Shown piece after piece: positions 1 through 8,342 of a stretch of DNA of 8,981 bases. The notes under the pieces are model-generated. The model did not search any database. It was not told the origin of the DNA and worked only from the letters and a program-made list of their open reading frames with translations. Location: assembly GCA_903847195.1 (NCBI GenBank), contig CAINCZ010000154.1:1-8981 (forward strand), in the 5' to 3' direction. The position numbers and the translations under genes were made by a program. Positions within the stretch are counted from its first letter, which is position 1. Each line of letters begins with the position of its first letter. Source of the DNA: an uncultured Acidobacteriota bacterium (lineage in GTDB: Bacteria > Acidobacteriota > Terriglobia > Terriglobales > CAINCZ01).

Positions 1-71
1 GCTCGCGCATCACTCAGGGCGCACCCCAAGAGTACTTCCTCGTGATGCTCGCGCATCACTCAGGGCGCACC
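1..71. repeat. 46-bp tandem repeat, one full unit plus a second partial copy
   Basis: A 25-bp block beginning GCTCGCGCATCACTCAGGGC occurs at 1-25 and again, identical, at 47-71, so the period is 46 bp. The second copy is preceded by GTGAT, giving a hairpin at 42-59 (stem GTGATGC/GCATCAC, loop TCGC). The first copy starts at the window edge, so the array may continue to the left. After position 71 the sequence diverges. No gene is visible here: the + frame through it is open but meets a stop at about 91 and has no supported start. The function is unknown; it could be the end of an intergenic tandem repeat or REP-type array. Confidence 0.8.
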
Positions 72-77
72 AGAACC

Positions 78-106
78 TTATACTGGGCATAGATTTGTTT
101 TATACA
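78..106 (+). promoter_or_regulatory. possible weak promoter for ychF
   Basis: TATACA at 101-106, inside an AT-rich patch in otherwise GC-rich DNA, could serve as a -10 element. The hexamer 17 bp upstream, TTATAC at 78-83, is a poor -35 match. This is the only promoter-like stretch seen between the tandem repeat and the ychF start. It is a suggestion based on composition and spacing only. Confidence 0.25.
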
Positions 107-111
107 ATTGC

Positions 112-149
112 CCTCACCCCCGGCCTCTCTCCCGCATGGAGAGGGGTGA
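112..149. repeat. REP-like GC-rich hairpin upstream of ychF
   Basis: Positions 124-132 (CCTCTCTCC) pair with 138-146 (GGAGAGGGG) around the loop CGCAT, giving a 9-bp stem with one T-G wobble. TCACCCC at 114-120 can alternatively pair with GGGGTGA at 143-149. Palindromes of this CCCTCACCCC...GGAGAGGGG style are common intergenic repeats in proteobacteria, recalled as general knowledge. There is no T-tract after the stem, so it is not a good intrinsic terminator. A similar element, on the other strand, lies inside hsdR at 4256-4292. Confidence 0.6.
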
Positions 150-207
150 TTCGTGAGTTGCGCGCGCGACTTGTGAATGATCGAATGCAACAAACAGGAA
201 CCTCACC

Positions 208-1299
<1,092 letters not shown>

Positions 1300-1393
1300 G
1301 CAGGTATCGGATTCTGCCGCACGCGGGCGGTCTGCCGGCATCGGGCAGCCACCTGTTCACCCACACACCCGGTTGCGAACGCGGCGCGCGAGC
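1300..1393. other. 94-bp gap between convergent ychF and hsdR
   Basis: Both genes end here. A small stem (CTGCC/GGCAG around CTGCCGGCATCGGGCAG) is visible near 1331-1347, but neither strand has a T-tract after a stable hairpin, so no intrinsic terminator is called. No repeat matching the right edge of the island was seen by eye. This gap is the likely left junction of the inserted restriction-modification locus. Confidence 0.5.
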
Positions 1394-4300
1394 TCACGCA
1401 TAAACCCCCGCTTTCGGCTCCGGATAGCTTTCATACACATGCTCGAACAGCGCCGAGCACTTCTGGTGGTAGAGCTCGGGGGTATAGGCGCGCGGCAGGC
1501 CTTCGTCGAGGGTGGCACCGATGGCTTCCGTCAGCTTTGCCCGGGCCTGTTGTTTGTGCCGCCAGTCCAGAACCAGCAAGGCTTTGAGCCGCACCAGCAG
1601 TTCCCGCGCCACCTTTTTCACCTCGGCGCGTTCCTCGGTCGATAATTCCGGCGCCGGCCGCGTGAGGATGTCGAAGACGACCAGTTCTTCCTCGCTCATT
1701 TGCTCACGCACATGCCGTTGCTGCTCGTCGTTCAGGCTGTTGGAGAGTTTCACCAGTTGCGCGAACAGTTCCTCGATGCTGCGGCTGCCGGCGTTGTAGC
1801 TGTCGATCAGCGCCTCGAATTTCTCGGCGAAATCGGCGCGGGTGCGGTTGATCCGGATCATCTTTTCCAGTTGGGCACGGATGGCGGCCTTGAGCACTTC
1901 GAGGTCGGTGTTCTTGTGCTTCGATTGCCTGAAGCGCAGCGCCAGCGTCTCGAAGTTGAGCGTCGACAGGTCGAGTGGCGGCGGCCCGGACTCGCGGATT
2001 TCGTGACCGGTGATGGAGGCATCGAGCAGGGTGTTGATGCCGTTCATTACCTGCGAGATGTCCGGCGGGTTCGGGTTGAGCATGGCGCGAATGGCTTCGG
2101 CCAGTGTCGTCAGGCAGGCCACGCGGCCGGCAAATTCGAGCGCCGACGGGTCGGGCTTGACGGCGCTGTAGAGCGTACTGACCAGCCGTTCATGGGCAAA
2201 GAAGTCGCGGCGTAGCGGGTCGGGGGAAATCAGTGCGTTCATGCCGTCCTGAATGTGTGACAGGCGCGCCAAGCTGCCGGCGGCCGTCGCCTCGATCTCG
2301 TCCAGCATAACGCCGTGCGCGGCGCAGAACGCCGTGGCATCAACGACCGCCGTGCGCAGTTGCGCAACCAGTTGCTGCTTGTCCCTGACCGGGCTTGCCC
2401 CGCCCTTGCCCGCCCCGTAGATGGCCAGCGCCTTTTCCAGCGAGGCGAAGACGTTGGCGTAATCGACGATGACGCCGCTGTGCTTGCCGGGGAAGACGCG
2501 GTTGGCGCGGGCGATGGTCTGCATCAGCGTGTGGTTGCGCATCGGCTTGTCGAGATACACCGTCGAGCAGCTCGGCGCGTCGAAACCGGTCAGCCACATG
2601 GCGCAGACGAAAACCAGGCGCAGCGGGTCGTCGCTGTCCTTGAACCTCTCGTCGAGTCCCGGCTGTGATTCGTTCATGCGCCTGCGGTGCGGCTCGATGT
2701 CGAGGCCCAGCGCCTGCATCTGGGTGATTTCGTTCTGCCCCGGCGAGACGATCAGCGCCATGCCGGTGCCGGCCAGCACCTCCAGCCGCTGCTTCAGCTC
2801 GGCCCGGCGCAGGTCGCGCCGCGCCTGTTTGGGTGTCATCCCGCCGCCCCGCGGCTGATAGGCCAGTTCGCCCAGTTCCTGTTGCACCCGTGCCGTTTCC
2901 GCCGCCCAATGCGCCTTCACCTTGTCGTGCATGCGCAGCGCGGTGGCCTTGTCGATGGACACCACCATCGCCTTGCCCACCGCATTGGCCAGCATTCCCC
3001 GACCGAGAAAGTGCCGCACGATGTCCCGTGCCACGGTGTCCAGCCGGTCGTCGCGGGTAATCAGGTGGTATTGCCGCCCGAGCGTCTGCTCCAGCCTGGC
3101 CTCCTGCTCGGCGTCGAGGTCGGCGTCCTCGATCAGGCGATAGATGTCGTCATTCAGGTCGGGATTGACGAGCTGCAATTCCGGCGTGCGGTTCTCGTAG
3201 AACAGCGGCACCGTGGCGCCGTCTTCGATCGACTGCTGGAAGTCGTAGATCGAAACGTAGTCACCGAAGACTTCCCTGGTGCGTTCCTCGCCGGCAATCA
3301 GCGGTGTGCCGGTAAAGGCCAGAAACAGCGCCCTGGGCAGCGCGGCGCGCATGTTGAGCGCCAGCGTGTCGTACTGGCTGCGGTGCGCCTCGTCGGTGAG
3401 CACGATCACGTCTGACCGGTCGCAGAGCAACTCGGGCGTCTGGAATTTGTGCACCAACGTAAACACGTAGCGGTGGTTGCCGCGCAGCAGGTCGCGCAGG
3501 TGCGCGCCGCTGGCCGCGTGGCATTCGTCGCCCTCGGCATCGCTCACCGCGCCGGTGGCCTTGAAGGTCTTGGCGATCTGCTCGTCGAGTTCGACACGGT
3601 CGGTGACGACGACGAAGGTCCAGTTGCCGGCCAGTTTCCTCAACACCTTCTGGGCGAAGAAGACCATCGAGAAACTCTTGCCGCTGCCCTGCGTCTGCCA
3701 GAACACGCCGCCGCGCCCGTGGCCCAGCGTGCGCGCTTCGAGCATCGAGGCAATGGCGTTATTGACGCCGAGGTATTGGTGATTCTGCGCGAGAATCTTG
3801 ACCAGCCCGGCCTTGTGCTCCGAAAACAGCGTGAAGTTCTCGGCAAGATCGAGCAGGCGGGATGGATCGCAGGTGCCGCGCAGCAGCATCTCCAGCGACA
3901 CGCGGCGCGGTTCGTCCTCGCGGGCTATGCGCTTCCACTCGACCCAGCGCCCCCAGTCGGCGGTGAGCGAACCGACGCGGCTGTCGGTGCCGTTGCTGGC
4001 GATGAGCAGCGCGTTGCTCCAGAACAGCGCCGGAATCTGCTGCTTGTAGTGGGTGAGGTTCTCGTCGAAGGCGGCGCGCGCCGGCACCCCGGGCTTCTTG
4101 AGTTCGATCACCACCCACGGCAGACCATTGACGAAGCCGACCAGATCGGGCCGGCAGGTGTAGAGGCTGCCGACGACGCTGAACTGGCTGACCAGCAGGA
4201 AGTCGTTGTTCTCCGGGTGCTCCCAATCGACCACGCGCAGGCGTTCGGTGGTTTGCCCCCCTCGCCCTGCGGATGATGGCCCGGGGGCGAGGCTGCGGTC

Positions 4301-4621
4301 GGGCACGGACACCGTGATGCCCTCCTTGAGCAGGCAATAGACCTCGCGATTGGCGGCCTCCAGGCTCATCGCCGTGCGGTCGCGGGTCAGTTCGTCGACG
4401 GCGGCTTGAATGGCCTCCGGCGGCAGCGTCGGGTTGAATTGGCACAGCGCGGCGCGCAGGCGATCGACCAGCACCGCCTCGCTACGGCTCTCACGCCCAA
4501 GAGTTCCTCCGGAGCCGAAGCTCTCCTCCATCGCCGACACCGTCTGCCAGCCGAGCGCCGCAAACAGTCCGATGGCGGGCTGTTCGACCAGTTGGTCTTC
4601 ACTGTAGGCATGCGTACTCAT
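1394..4621 (-). CDS. hsdR: type I restriction enzyme R subunit (nuclease and DNA translocase)
   Basis: This 1075-residue protein is the motor and nuclease of a type I restriction complex (R2M2S): it translocates DNA using ATP and cuts far from the recognition site. The N-terminal HSDR_N nuclease region carries D159, E173 and K175 in [19 protein letters not shown], the PD-(D/E)xK pattern. Superfamily 2 helicase motifs follow: Walker A QGSGKS (311-316), DEAH (410-413), TGTP (437-440), TGFDAP (678-683) and QTIARANRV (701-709). The C-terminal third is mostly helical and should dock to the M/S core. No frameshift or internal stop was found, and the length is normal. The ATG at 4621 overlaps the stop of the upstream nucleotidyltransferase (ATGA), with a strong GGAGGT just before it. 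Residues about 110-122 ([13 protein letters not shown]) coincide with a REP-like palindrome and look like an in-frame insertion. Activity needs a functional M subunit, which is doubtful here. Confidence 0.96.
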   Translation of the reverse strand: MSTHAYSEDQLVEQPAIGLFAALGWQTVSAMEESFGSGGTLGRESRSEAVLVDRLRAALCQFNPTLPPEAIQAAVDELTRDRTAMSLEAANREVYCLLKEGITVSVPDRSLAPGPSSAGRGGQTTERLRVVDWEHPENNDFLLVSQFSVVGSLYTCRPDLVGFVNGLPWVVIELKKPGVPARAAFDENLTHYKQQIPALFWSNALLIASNGTDSRVGSLTADWGRWVEWKRIAREDEPRRVSLEMLLRGTCDPSRLLDLAENFTLFSEHKAGLVKILAQNHQYLGVNNAIASMLEARTLGHGRGGVFWQTQGSGKSFSMVFFAQKVLRKLAGNWTFVVVTDRVELDEQIAKTFKATGAVSDAEGDECHAASGAHLRDLLRGNHRYVFTLVHKFQTPELLCDRSDVIVLTDEAHRSQYDTLALNMRAALPRALFLAFTGTPLIAGEERTREVFGDYVSIYDFQQSIEDGATVPLFYENRTPELQLVNPDLNDDIYRLIEDADLDAEQEARLEQTLGRQYHLITRDDRLDTVARDIVRHFLGRGMLANAVGKAMVVSIDKATALRMHDKVKAHWAAETARVQQELGELAYQPRGGGMTPKQARRDLRRAELKQRLEVLAGTGMALIVSPGQNEITQMQALGLDIEPHRRRMNESQPGLDERFKDSDDPLRLVFVCAMWLTGFDAPSCSTVYLDKPMRNHTLMQTIARANRVFPGKHSGVIVDYANVFASLEKALAIYGAGKGGASPVRDKQQLVAQLRTAVVDATAFCAAHGVMLDEIEATAAGSLARLSHIQDGMNALISPDPLRRDFFAHERLVSTLYSAVKPDPSALEFAGRVACLTTLAEAIRAMLNPNPPDISQVMNGINTLLDASITGHEIRESGPPPLDLSTLNFETLALRFRQSKHKNTDLEVLKAAIRAQLEKMIRINRTRADFAEKFEALIDSYNAGSRSIEELFAQLVKLSNSLNDEQQRHVREQMSEEELVVFDILTRPAPELSTEERAEVKKVARELLVRLKALLVLDWRHKQQARAKLTEAIGATLDEGLPRAYTPELYHQKCSALFEHVYESYPEPKAGVYA
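4256..4292 (-). repeat. REP-like palindrome inside hsdR
   Basis: CCTCGCCC at 4260-4267 is the exact reverse complement of GGGCGAGG at 4285-4292. Read on the - strand the element starts CCTCGCCCCCGGGCC and then has ATCATCCGCAGGGCGAGG. It aligns well by eye with the + strand element upstream of ychF (CCTCACCCCCGGCCTC, then TCTCCCGCATGGAGAGG). It spans codons 111-122 of hsdR without disturbing the frame and encodes a Pro/Gly/Ser-rich stretch between SVPDRS and [13 protein letters not shown]. The relation between the two elements is judged by eye. Confidence 0.5.
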
Positions 4622-5334
4622 GCCACCTCCGTGGCCGGCAAAGCGGCAATGGCCGCCATTCTTTGCGTCACGGCGGCCACCCGCTGCGCATGCAGCGCAT
4701 CGTAGGCCACCAATCCGGGCAAGACATTCTGAAAATCCTCACGCTGGCCGATCAGCGTAAACTGTGTCGCCAGATAACTGCACAAGGCGGGCATGCTCGC
4801 AGCAACCTCGGCCACAATCGCCGTACGCCCCTCGACCATGTTGATGATGTCTTCAAAATCGTGGCTGAACACCAGATCCGATTTGCCGCGCGTCTGAAAT
4901 GCCTCGAACTTGGTGGCAAGAAAAGCCGCTGCCGAGATCAGGCGGATGCTTCTGCCGCTGGGCAGCGTCATTCGCATCGCTGAATCTGCCGCATGCGGAT
5001 ACCAGCGATTGGAAAAGCCCAATACGGATTGCTCGGTGGGCATCAAATCCACCAGGATCTCGCCGATGCGCCAGCGACAGATTGGCGCATCCGGCGACAT
5101 ATCGCGCTTGAAGCCGCGCTGGGCAAACTTTTCCTCCAGCGCATGGTAACTGCGCAAGGCCGTCACCACGGCCAGCAGGTCGACATCGTAGGTCACACGC
5201 GGCGGTGGCGCCGTCGGCGCATCGATTAACAAGCTGGCCGCACATCCGCCGACCAGGGTCAGTTCGTCGCACAAGTCCCCCAGCGCGTGGGCAACAAATT
5301 CAACGCTCTGCACATTCGGGTCGCCCGTAATCAC
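4618..5334 (-). CDS. AbiEii/AbiGii-like nucleotidyltransferase, possible toxin of a TA-type pair
   Basis: This 238-residue protein has the polymerase-beta-type nucleotidyltransferase core of the AbiEii/AbiGii-like group. VGGCAASLL (residues 28-36) supplies the GG signature. VTYDVDLL (47-54) carries the paired metal-binding aspartates D50 and D52, and D96 in ILVDLMP is the probable third acidic residue. ATKFEAF with K142, and HDFEDI (158-163), match the KD..D helix typical of this group. Related toxins (AbiEii, MenT) transfer nucleotides to RNA or other targets and so stop growth; the substrate of this protein cannot be told from sequence. It begins at a GTG overlapping the stop of the wHTH gene (GTGA), with GAGAG 6 nt upstream, and ends in an ATGA overlap with hsdR. 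This makes a tightly coupled regulator-nucleotidyltransferase-hsdR unit. It could instead be a harmless housekeeping-type transferase. All acidic residues appear intact. Confidence 0.85.
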   Translation of the reverse strand: MITGDPNVQSVEFVAHALGDLCDELTLVGGCAASLLIDAPTAPPPRVTYDVDLLAVVTALRSYHALEEKFAQRGFKRDMSPDAPICRWRIGEILVDLMPTEQSVLGFSNRWYPHAADSAMRMTLPSGRSIRLISAAAFLATKFEAFQTRGKSDLVFSHDFEDIINMVEGRTAIVAEVAASMPALCSYLATQFTLIGQREDFQNVLPGLVAYDALHAQRVAAVTQRMAAIAALPATEVA

Positions 5335-5864
5335 AGGCGACTCTCGAACAGTTCTTGCGCCAGCGCCCGTTCGCGCACATTGCCGGCGCGCAGGGCATCG
5401 AAGAGGGCGAGGTTTTCGTAAAGTTCCGGGCTGCGCAACGCGGCGGCTGGGGCGGAGGGATAGATCGGAATCAGGGCCATGCCGCGCACCGAACCTTCAA
5501 TCGAAGGCCACACGGGCGGCGGGTCGGCCGAGGGCGCGATCTGCGCATTCAGCGGCGCCGCCGCATGGGCCGTCGGCACCCCGGCCACCATGCTGCCGCG
5601 CACGGCCGGAAACACGTATTTGGCGCCATGGAACAAAAACTCCTTGAACGCCGGCAGCAGAATGCGCGGCCGCTTCGCCTCGAAAAACAGCAGGCGCGCA
5701 GCCTCAGCGCGCTTGAGCGCGCCATGCACTTCGGACATCGACAGCCCGGAAAATGCCGCCAGTTCGGGATAGGTCGTACCCTGATCCTCCAGTGCAGCCA
5801 GTACCAGCAGGAGATAGAAATCCTGCGGTTTGAGCACCGGTTGGCGGTTGGGGAGCTTGGACAT
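5331..5864 (-). CDS. winged-helix (MarR-like) regulator paired with the nucleotidyltransferase
   Basis: This is a 177-residue cytoplasmic protein. Residues about 13-60 look like a winged helix-turn-helix: a first helix DFYLLLVLAALE, then YPELAAFSG, and a recognition helix in SMSEVHGALKRAEAARLL, followed by a strand-like wing, FFEAKRPRILL. The rest is Pro/Ala-rich with a conserved-looking stretch HGAKYVFPAVRG (79-90) and PPPVWP (115-120), and ends in a helical tail. No signal peptide or membrane segment is seen. In AbiE-type systems the upstream partner is a winged-helix antitoxin that represses its own promoter, and position and domain suggest the same role here; this is inference. The ATG at 5864 is preferred because AAGAG lies 5 nt before it. 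A GTG at 5870 directly abuts that sequence. Palindromes and a promoter lie immediately upstream, and the stop overlaps the nucleotidyltransferase GTG. Confidence 0.8.
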   Translation of the reverse strand: MSKLPNRQPVLKPQDFYLLLVLAALEDQGTTYPELAAFSGLSMSEVHGALKRAEAARLLFFEAKRPRILLPAFKEFLFHGAKYVFPAVRGSMVAGVPTAHAAAPLNAQIAPSADPPPVWPSIEGSVRGMALIPIYPSAPAAALRSPELYENLALFDALRAGNVRERALAQELFESRL

Positions 5865-5871
5865 CGCCACT

Positions 5872-5897
5872 CTTTCGTGTTTCGCGAAATACGAAAG
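5872..5897. promoter_or_regulatory. palindromic operator over the -10 and start region of the wHTH promoter
   Basis: A 26-bp near-perfect palindrome: left half CTTTCGTGTTTCG, right half CGAAATACGAAAG, with 12 of 13 pairs matching and its centre between 5884 and 5885. It overlaps the -10 hexamer and covers the expected transcription start, about 8 bp upstream of the ATG of the winged-helix gene. This is a classic position for autorepression. A sister palindrome with the same core lies at 5951-5972. Binding by the adjacent winged-helix protein is inferred. Confidence 0.75.
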
Positions 5898-5922
5898 TAC
5901 AGAATAAACAAGGCTCTGTCAA
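5894..5922 (-). promoter_or_regulatory. sigma70-type promoter for the wHTH-nucleotidyltransferase-hsdR unit
   Basis: On the - strand TTGACA (5922-5917) is a perfect -35 hexamer. A 17-bp spacer follows, then TACTTT (5899-5894) as a fair -10. Transcription would start near 5887, leaving a leader of about 23 nt before the ATG at 5864. The region is AT-rich compared with its surroundings. It would drive the last three genes independently of the hsdM promoter. Confidence 0.75.
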
Positions 5923-5944
5923 ACGGTTTTCACGCTATCGGCCC

Positions 5945-5980
5945 GGTCTGTTCGCAATTCGCGAATAGCGAATGCAGACC
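5945..5980. promoter_or_regulatory. second palindrome and extended hairpin just after hsdS
   Basis: TTCGCAATTCG (5951-5961) and CGAATAGCGAA (5962-5972) form a 22-bp palindrome with 10 of 11 pairs, sharing the TTCGCGAA core and flanking CGAA/TTCG arms with the operator at 5872-5897. The centres are 77 bp apart. It is framed by GGTCTG (5945-5950) and CAGACC (5975-5980), which also pair, so the RNA could fold into a hairpin of about 17 bp with one mismatch and a 2-nt bulge. It lies 6 nt beyond the hsdS stop and upstream of the -35 of the internal promoter. It may be a second operator, an mRNA 3'-end hairpin, or both; no T-tract follows. Confidence 0.65.
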
Positions 5981-5985
5981 CGAAT

Positions 5986-7071
5986 TCAGGGCGCGGACAG
6001 TGCGCCTACGTCGATCTGTCCGGAGAGCAGGCGCGGCAGCAGCAGGTCGCGGGTGCGGCGGAGGTTTTGGCTTTGGCGCTGGAGTGTTGCGGCTTGCCGC
6101 TCAAATGCTCCCGCCAACTCGCAGAACTTTTCCAGCAGCGAAGCTGGTGGAACGAGAAGCTCAAGCGTGTAGGCTTGGTTGCGACTCAAACCCGGAACGG
6201 CAGCATCGCTATTGATGAAGTTCAACGTTGGCAAAACGTAAAACAAGTACCGCAGCGGCAGGGGGGAAGTCACGAAATAGGCAGTATCAATCACGAAGAA
6301 ATCTTCGTCACACCAGAACACGCTTCCGACATTTCCCTTTCGACCAACGATGATACCAGGGCCTTTGACCAACGCGGCATCATGAGTTCCGACGATGCCA
6401 CTTGAGCCAAACACGGGATAGTCGCCATCGCGCCGGTCTTCTTTCTTGAGCGCTTTGCCATAGTTCAGCTCAACAACGTCACCAAACTTCTTCACCTCCC
6501 ACCCCTGCGGAATCTCGCCGAGGGATGAAGCGACGCGGGGGTGGTTTTCGTGGCCGGGGAAGCGGAAGTAGACGAACCACTCGCGGTAGAGGGCGCGGGC
6601 CATAGCCTCCAGAATCTTGATGCGCCGCTGGCTGTTCTCGATGAGTTCGTCGTAGGCCGACAGGATGCTCGCAATGCGTTGCTGGACGGGGAACGGGGGC
6701 CACAACACCGAGATGGTGTGTATGTGATTTCTGTTGAGCGACGGATTAGATGCGCCAGCGTCAAGGCGCTCAAAGCCCATCGTCTGAAGAAAATAGTAGG
6801 CAAACCTCGGGTGGTTTCCGTGAAAATCCTTGATCCAAAGTGTTGTGTCGTGCGGCCAGAAGTTACCGTCTGAATAGAATACGGTGCCGAGTGTCCCCTT
6901 CCTACCGATAATGACGCCCGGCCCATGTACTTTGAAATCTGCATGAGAGGATTTGGGCCCTGATGAAGAAATCACTGGAAATGGACCGTCGCGCTGCTCG
7001 TCCTTCGTAATGTCGAAGCCACGCTGAAAGGTCAGCGCTTCGCCGAGCGGAACGGTTACCCAAGCAGCCAT
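5986..7071 (-). CDS. hsdS: type I restriction-modification specificity subunit S
   Basis: This 361-residue protein gives the complex its DNA target specificity. It has the usual two-fold plan: target-recognition domain 1 (about residues 5-127), a central conserved coiled-coil region (128-172, PVQQRIASILSAYDELIENS and then the RRIKILEAMARALYREWFV stretch), target-recognition domain 2 (190-308), and a C-terminal conserved helix (310-350, ending RDLLLPRLLSGQIDV). It is somewhat short for the family but both halves are complete. The two recognition domains resemble each other: GPGVIIGRKGTLGTVF (50-65) against GPGIIVGRKGNVGSVF (237-252). The ATG at 7071 is chosen because GGGAG lies 7 nt upstream. 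A GTG at 7077, which would overlap the hsdM stop, has that motif only 1 nt away. Base composition is less GC-rich in the recognition domains than in neighbouring genes, as is common for swapped domains. Confidence 0.95.
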   Translation of the reverse strand: MAAWVTVPLGEALTFQRGFDITKDEQRDGPFPVISSSGPKSSHADFKVHGPGVIIGRKGTLGTVFYSDGNFWPHDTTLWIKDFHGNHPRFAYYFLQTMGFERLDAGASNPSLNRNHIHTISVLWPPFPVQQRIASILSAYDELIENSQRRIKILEAMARALYREWFVYFRFPGHENHPRVASSLGEIPQGWEVKKFGDVVELNYGKALKKEDRRDGDYPVFGSSGIVGTHDAALVKGPGIIVGRKGNVGSVFWCDEDFFVIDTAYFVTSPLPLRYLFYVLPTLNFINSDAAVPGLSRNQAYTLELLVPPASLLEKFCELAGAFERQAATLQRQSQNLRRTRDLLLPRLLSGQIDVGALSAP

Positions 7072-7073
7072 CC

Positions 7074-8312
7074 TCACGCTCCCAGGATCCCCGCCACATT
7101 CGCGGCGATGATCTGTTCCAGTTCCCGCGCCTGGGCGTTGAGCACTTCAAGTTCTTCGTTCAGCGTTTCAAGCTGTTCCTTGAAGTCCTCGTCGCTCACG
7201 TCCTCGCCCGGCGCGACACCGACGTAGCGGCCGGGGTTGAGCGACCAGCCTTGGGCTTCGATCTCAGCCAGCGTTGCCGCTTTGCATAGGCCGGGCACGT
7301 CGGCATAGGCCGGCGTGTCACCGAAGACTTCCTTGAGCTTGGCCGCTGTCTCGCCAGCGCCGACGGTTGTATCGAGCGCCTCGCCGCGATAGAGGCGGAC
7401 GAGGTTGGCGATGAAGCCGATCTGCGTCGGGGTCCAGTCGCGGTGGGCACGATCCACCTGGCGGTAGATGTGACGGGCGTCGATGAAGAGCACGGTGTCG
7501 GCACGTTTTGTCTTCGCCTTGCCCTTGTCGAAGAACCACAGCGTGCAGGGTAGCGTGACGGTGTAGAACATGTTGGGGCCGACGGCGACCATGACATCCA
7601 CCGCCCGCGCTTCGATCAGTTTCTGCCTTATTTCCTGCTCGGACGAACGGGCGTCCGAGGCCGAGTTGGCCATGACAAAACCGGCGCGGCCTTTGGCATT
7701 GAGCGCCGAATAGAAGAGCTGAATCCACAGGGTGTTGGCGTTGTCGGAGCGCGGCAGACCAAAGGGGAAGCGGCGGCCAGCGCCGACCATGTCTTTCAGC
7801 CGTTCCTTGTCCACCGCATTGACGTTGAAGGGCGGATTGGCGAGGACGAAATCAAACTGGCCGGTGGCGTTGTGCGGGTCATCGTAGTAGCTGTTGACGT
7901 TGCCGCCGTGGCGGATGTCGCCTTCGAGCCCATGCACGGCGAGGTTGAGGCGGCACAGGCGGCCGGTCTCGTCGGTCTTCTCGACGCCGCAGATGGCGAG
8001 TTCGGCTGCCGGGTTCTTCTGGTGCTCGGCGACGAAGCGCGCCGACTGTACGAACATGCCGCCGGAACCGCAGGCCGGGTCGAGAATGCGGCCGTGGAAG
8101 GGTTCGATGATTTCGGTGAGCAGGCGCACGATGCTGGAGGGCGTGTAGAACTCGCCGCCACCCTGCCCCTCGGTCATGGCGAAAGCGCCAAGGAAGTATT
8201 CGTAGATGCGGCCGAAGGCGTCGTAATCCAGCGTTGCAGGGATCTCGGACACCTTTTTCAGCAGTTCCTTGAGCGTGGTGCTGGTTAAGAGGTTGAAGGT
8301 CTTGGGCAGCAC
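7074..8312 (-). CDS. hsdM: catalytic fragment of HsdM downstream of the amber codon
   Basis: This is the open frame after the stop. A GTG at 8312 (V128 of the full protein) is the first plausible restart and would give 412 residues with the complete Rossmann-like methylase domain, [10 protein letters not shown] and NPPF included, plus the C-terminal helices. No convincing ribosome-binding site precedes that GTG, so translation of the fragment alone is doubtful. Without the N-terminal domain, assembly with HsdS and DNA would probably fail; this is inference from the HsdM family. Confidence 0.6.
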   Translation of the reverse strand: MLPKTFNLLTSTTLKELLKKVSEIPATLDYDAFGRIYEYFLGAFAMTEGQGGGEFYTPSSIVRLLTEIIEPFHGRILDPACGSGGMFVQSARFVAEHQKNPAAELAICGVEKTDETGRLCRLNLAVHGLEGDIRHGGNVNSYYDDPHNATGQFDFVLANPPFNVNAVDKERLKDMVGAGRRFPFGLPRSDNANTLWIQLFYSALNAKGRAGFVMANSASDARSSEQEIRQKLIEARAVDVMVAVGPNMFYTVTLPCTLWFFDKGKAKTKRADTVLFIDARHIYRQVDRAHRDWTPTQIGFIANLVRLYRGEALDTTVGAGETAAKLKEVFGDTPAYADVPGLCKAATLAEIEAQGWSLNPGRYVGVAPGEDVSDEDFKEQLETLNEELEVLNAQARELEQIIAANVAGILGA

Positions 8313-8342
8313 GCCGGCAAGCGTCGGATTGTGCTTCTCGAT

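Noticed and set aside
1..91. CRISPR array at the left edge
   Set aside because: The repeated block is present only twice in view, and the 21-bp interval is too short for a spacer and appears to be part of the repeat unit. No cas genes are present.
1310..1390. Bidirectional terminator between ychF and hsdR
   Set aside because: Only a 5-bp stem was found and no T-tract on either strand.
3449..4276. 275-codon + strand frame opposite hsdR
   Set aside because: It is antisense to the helicase motifs of HsdR; no domain was recognised and the composition is that of a reverse-strand shadow.
4490..4520. Similarity of CCCAAGAGTTCCTCC in hsdR to the CCCAAGAGTACTTCCTC part of the left-edge repeat
   Set aside because: The match is short and gapped, and this part of hsdR encodes what looks like normal family sequence (SGGTLGRES); probably coincidence.
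5355..6215. 286-codon + strand frame antisense to the wHTH gene and the end of hsdS
   Set aside because: It crosses the promoter/operator region and two supported - strand genes. It is Arg/Gly/His-rich with low complexity, typical of a shadow frame.
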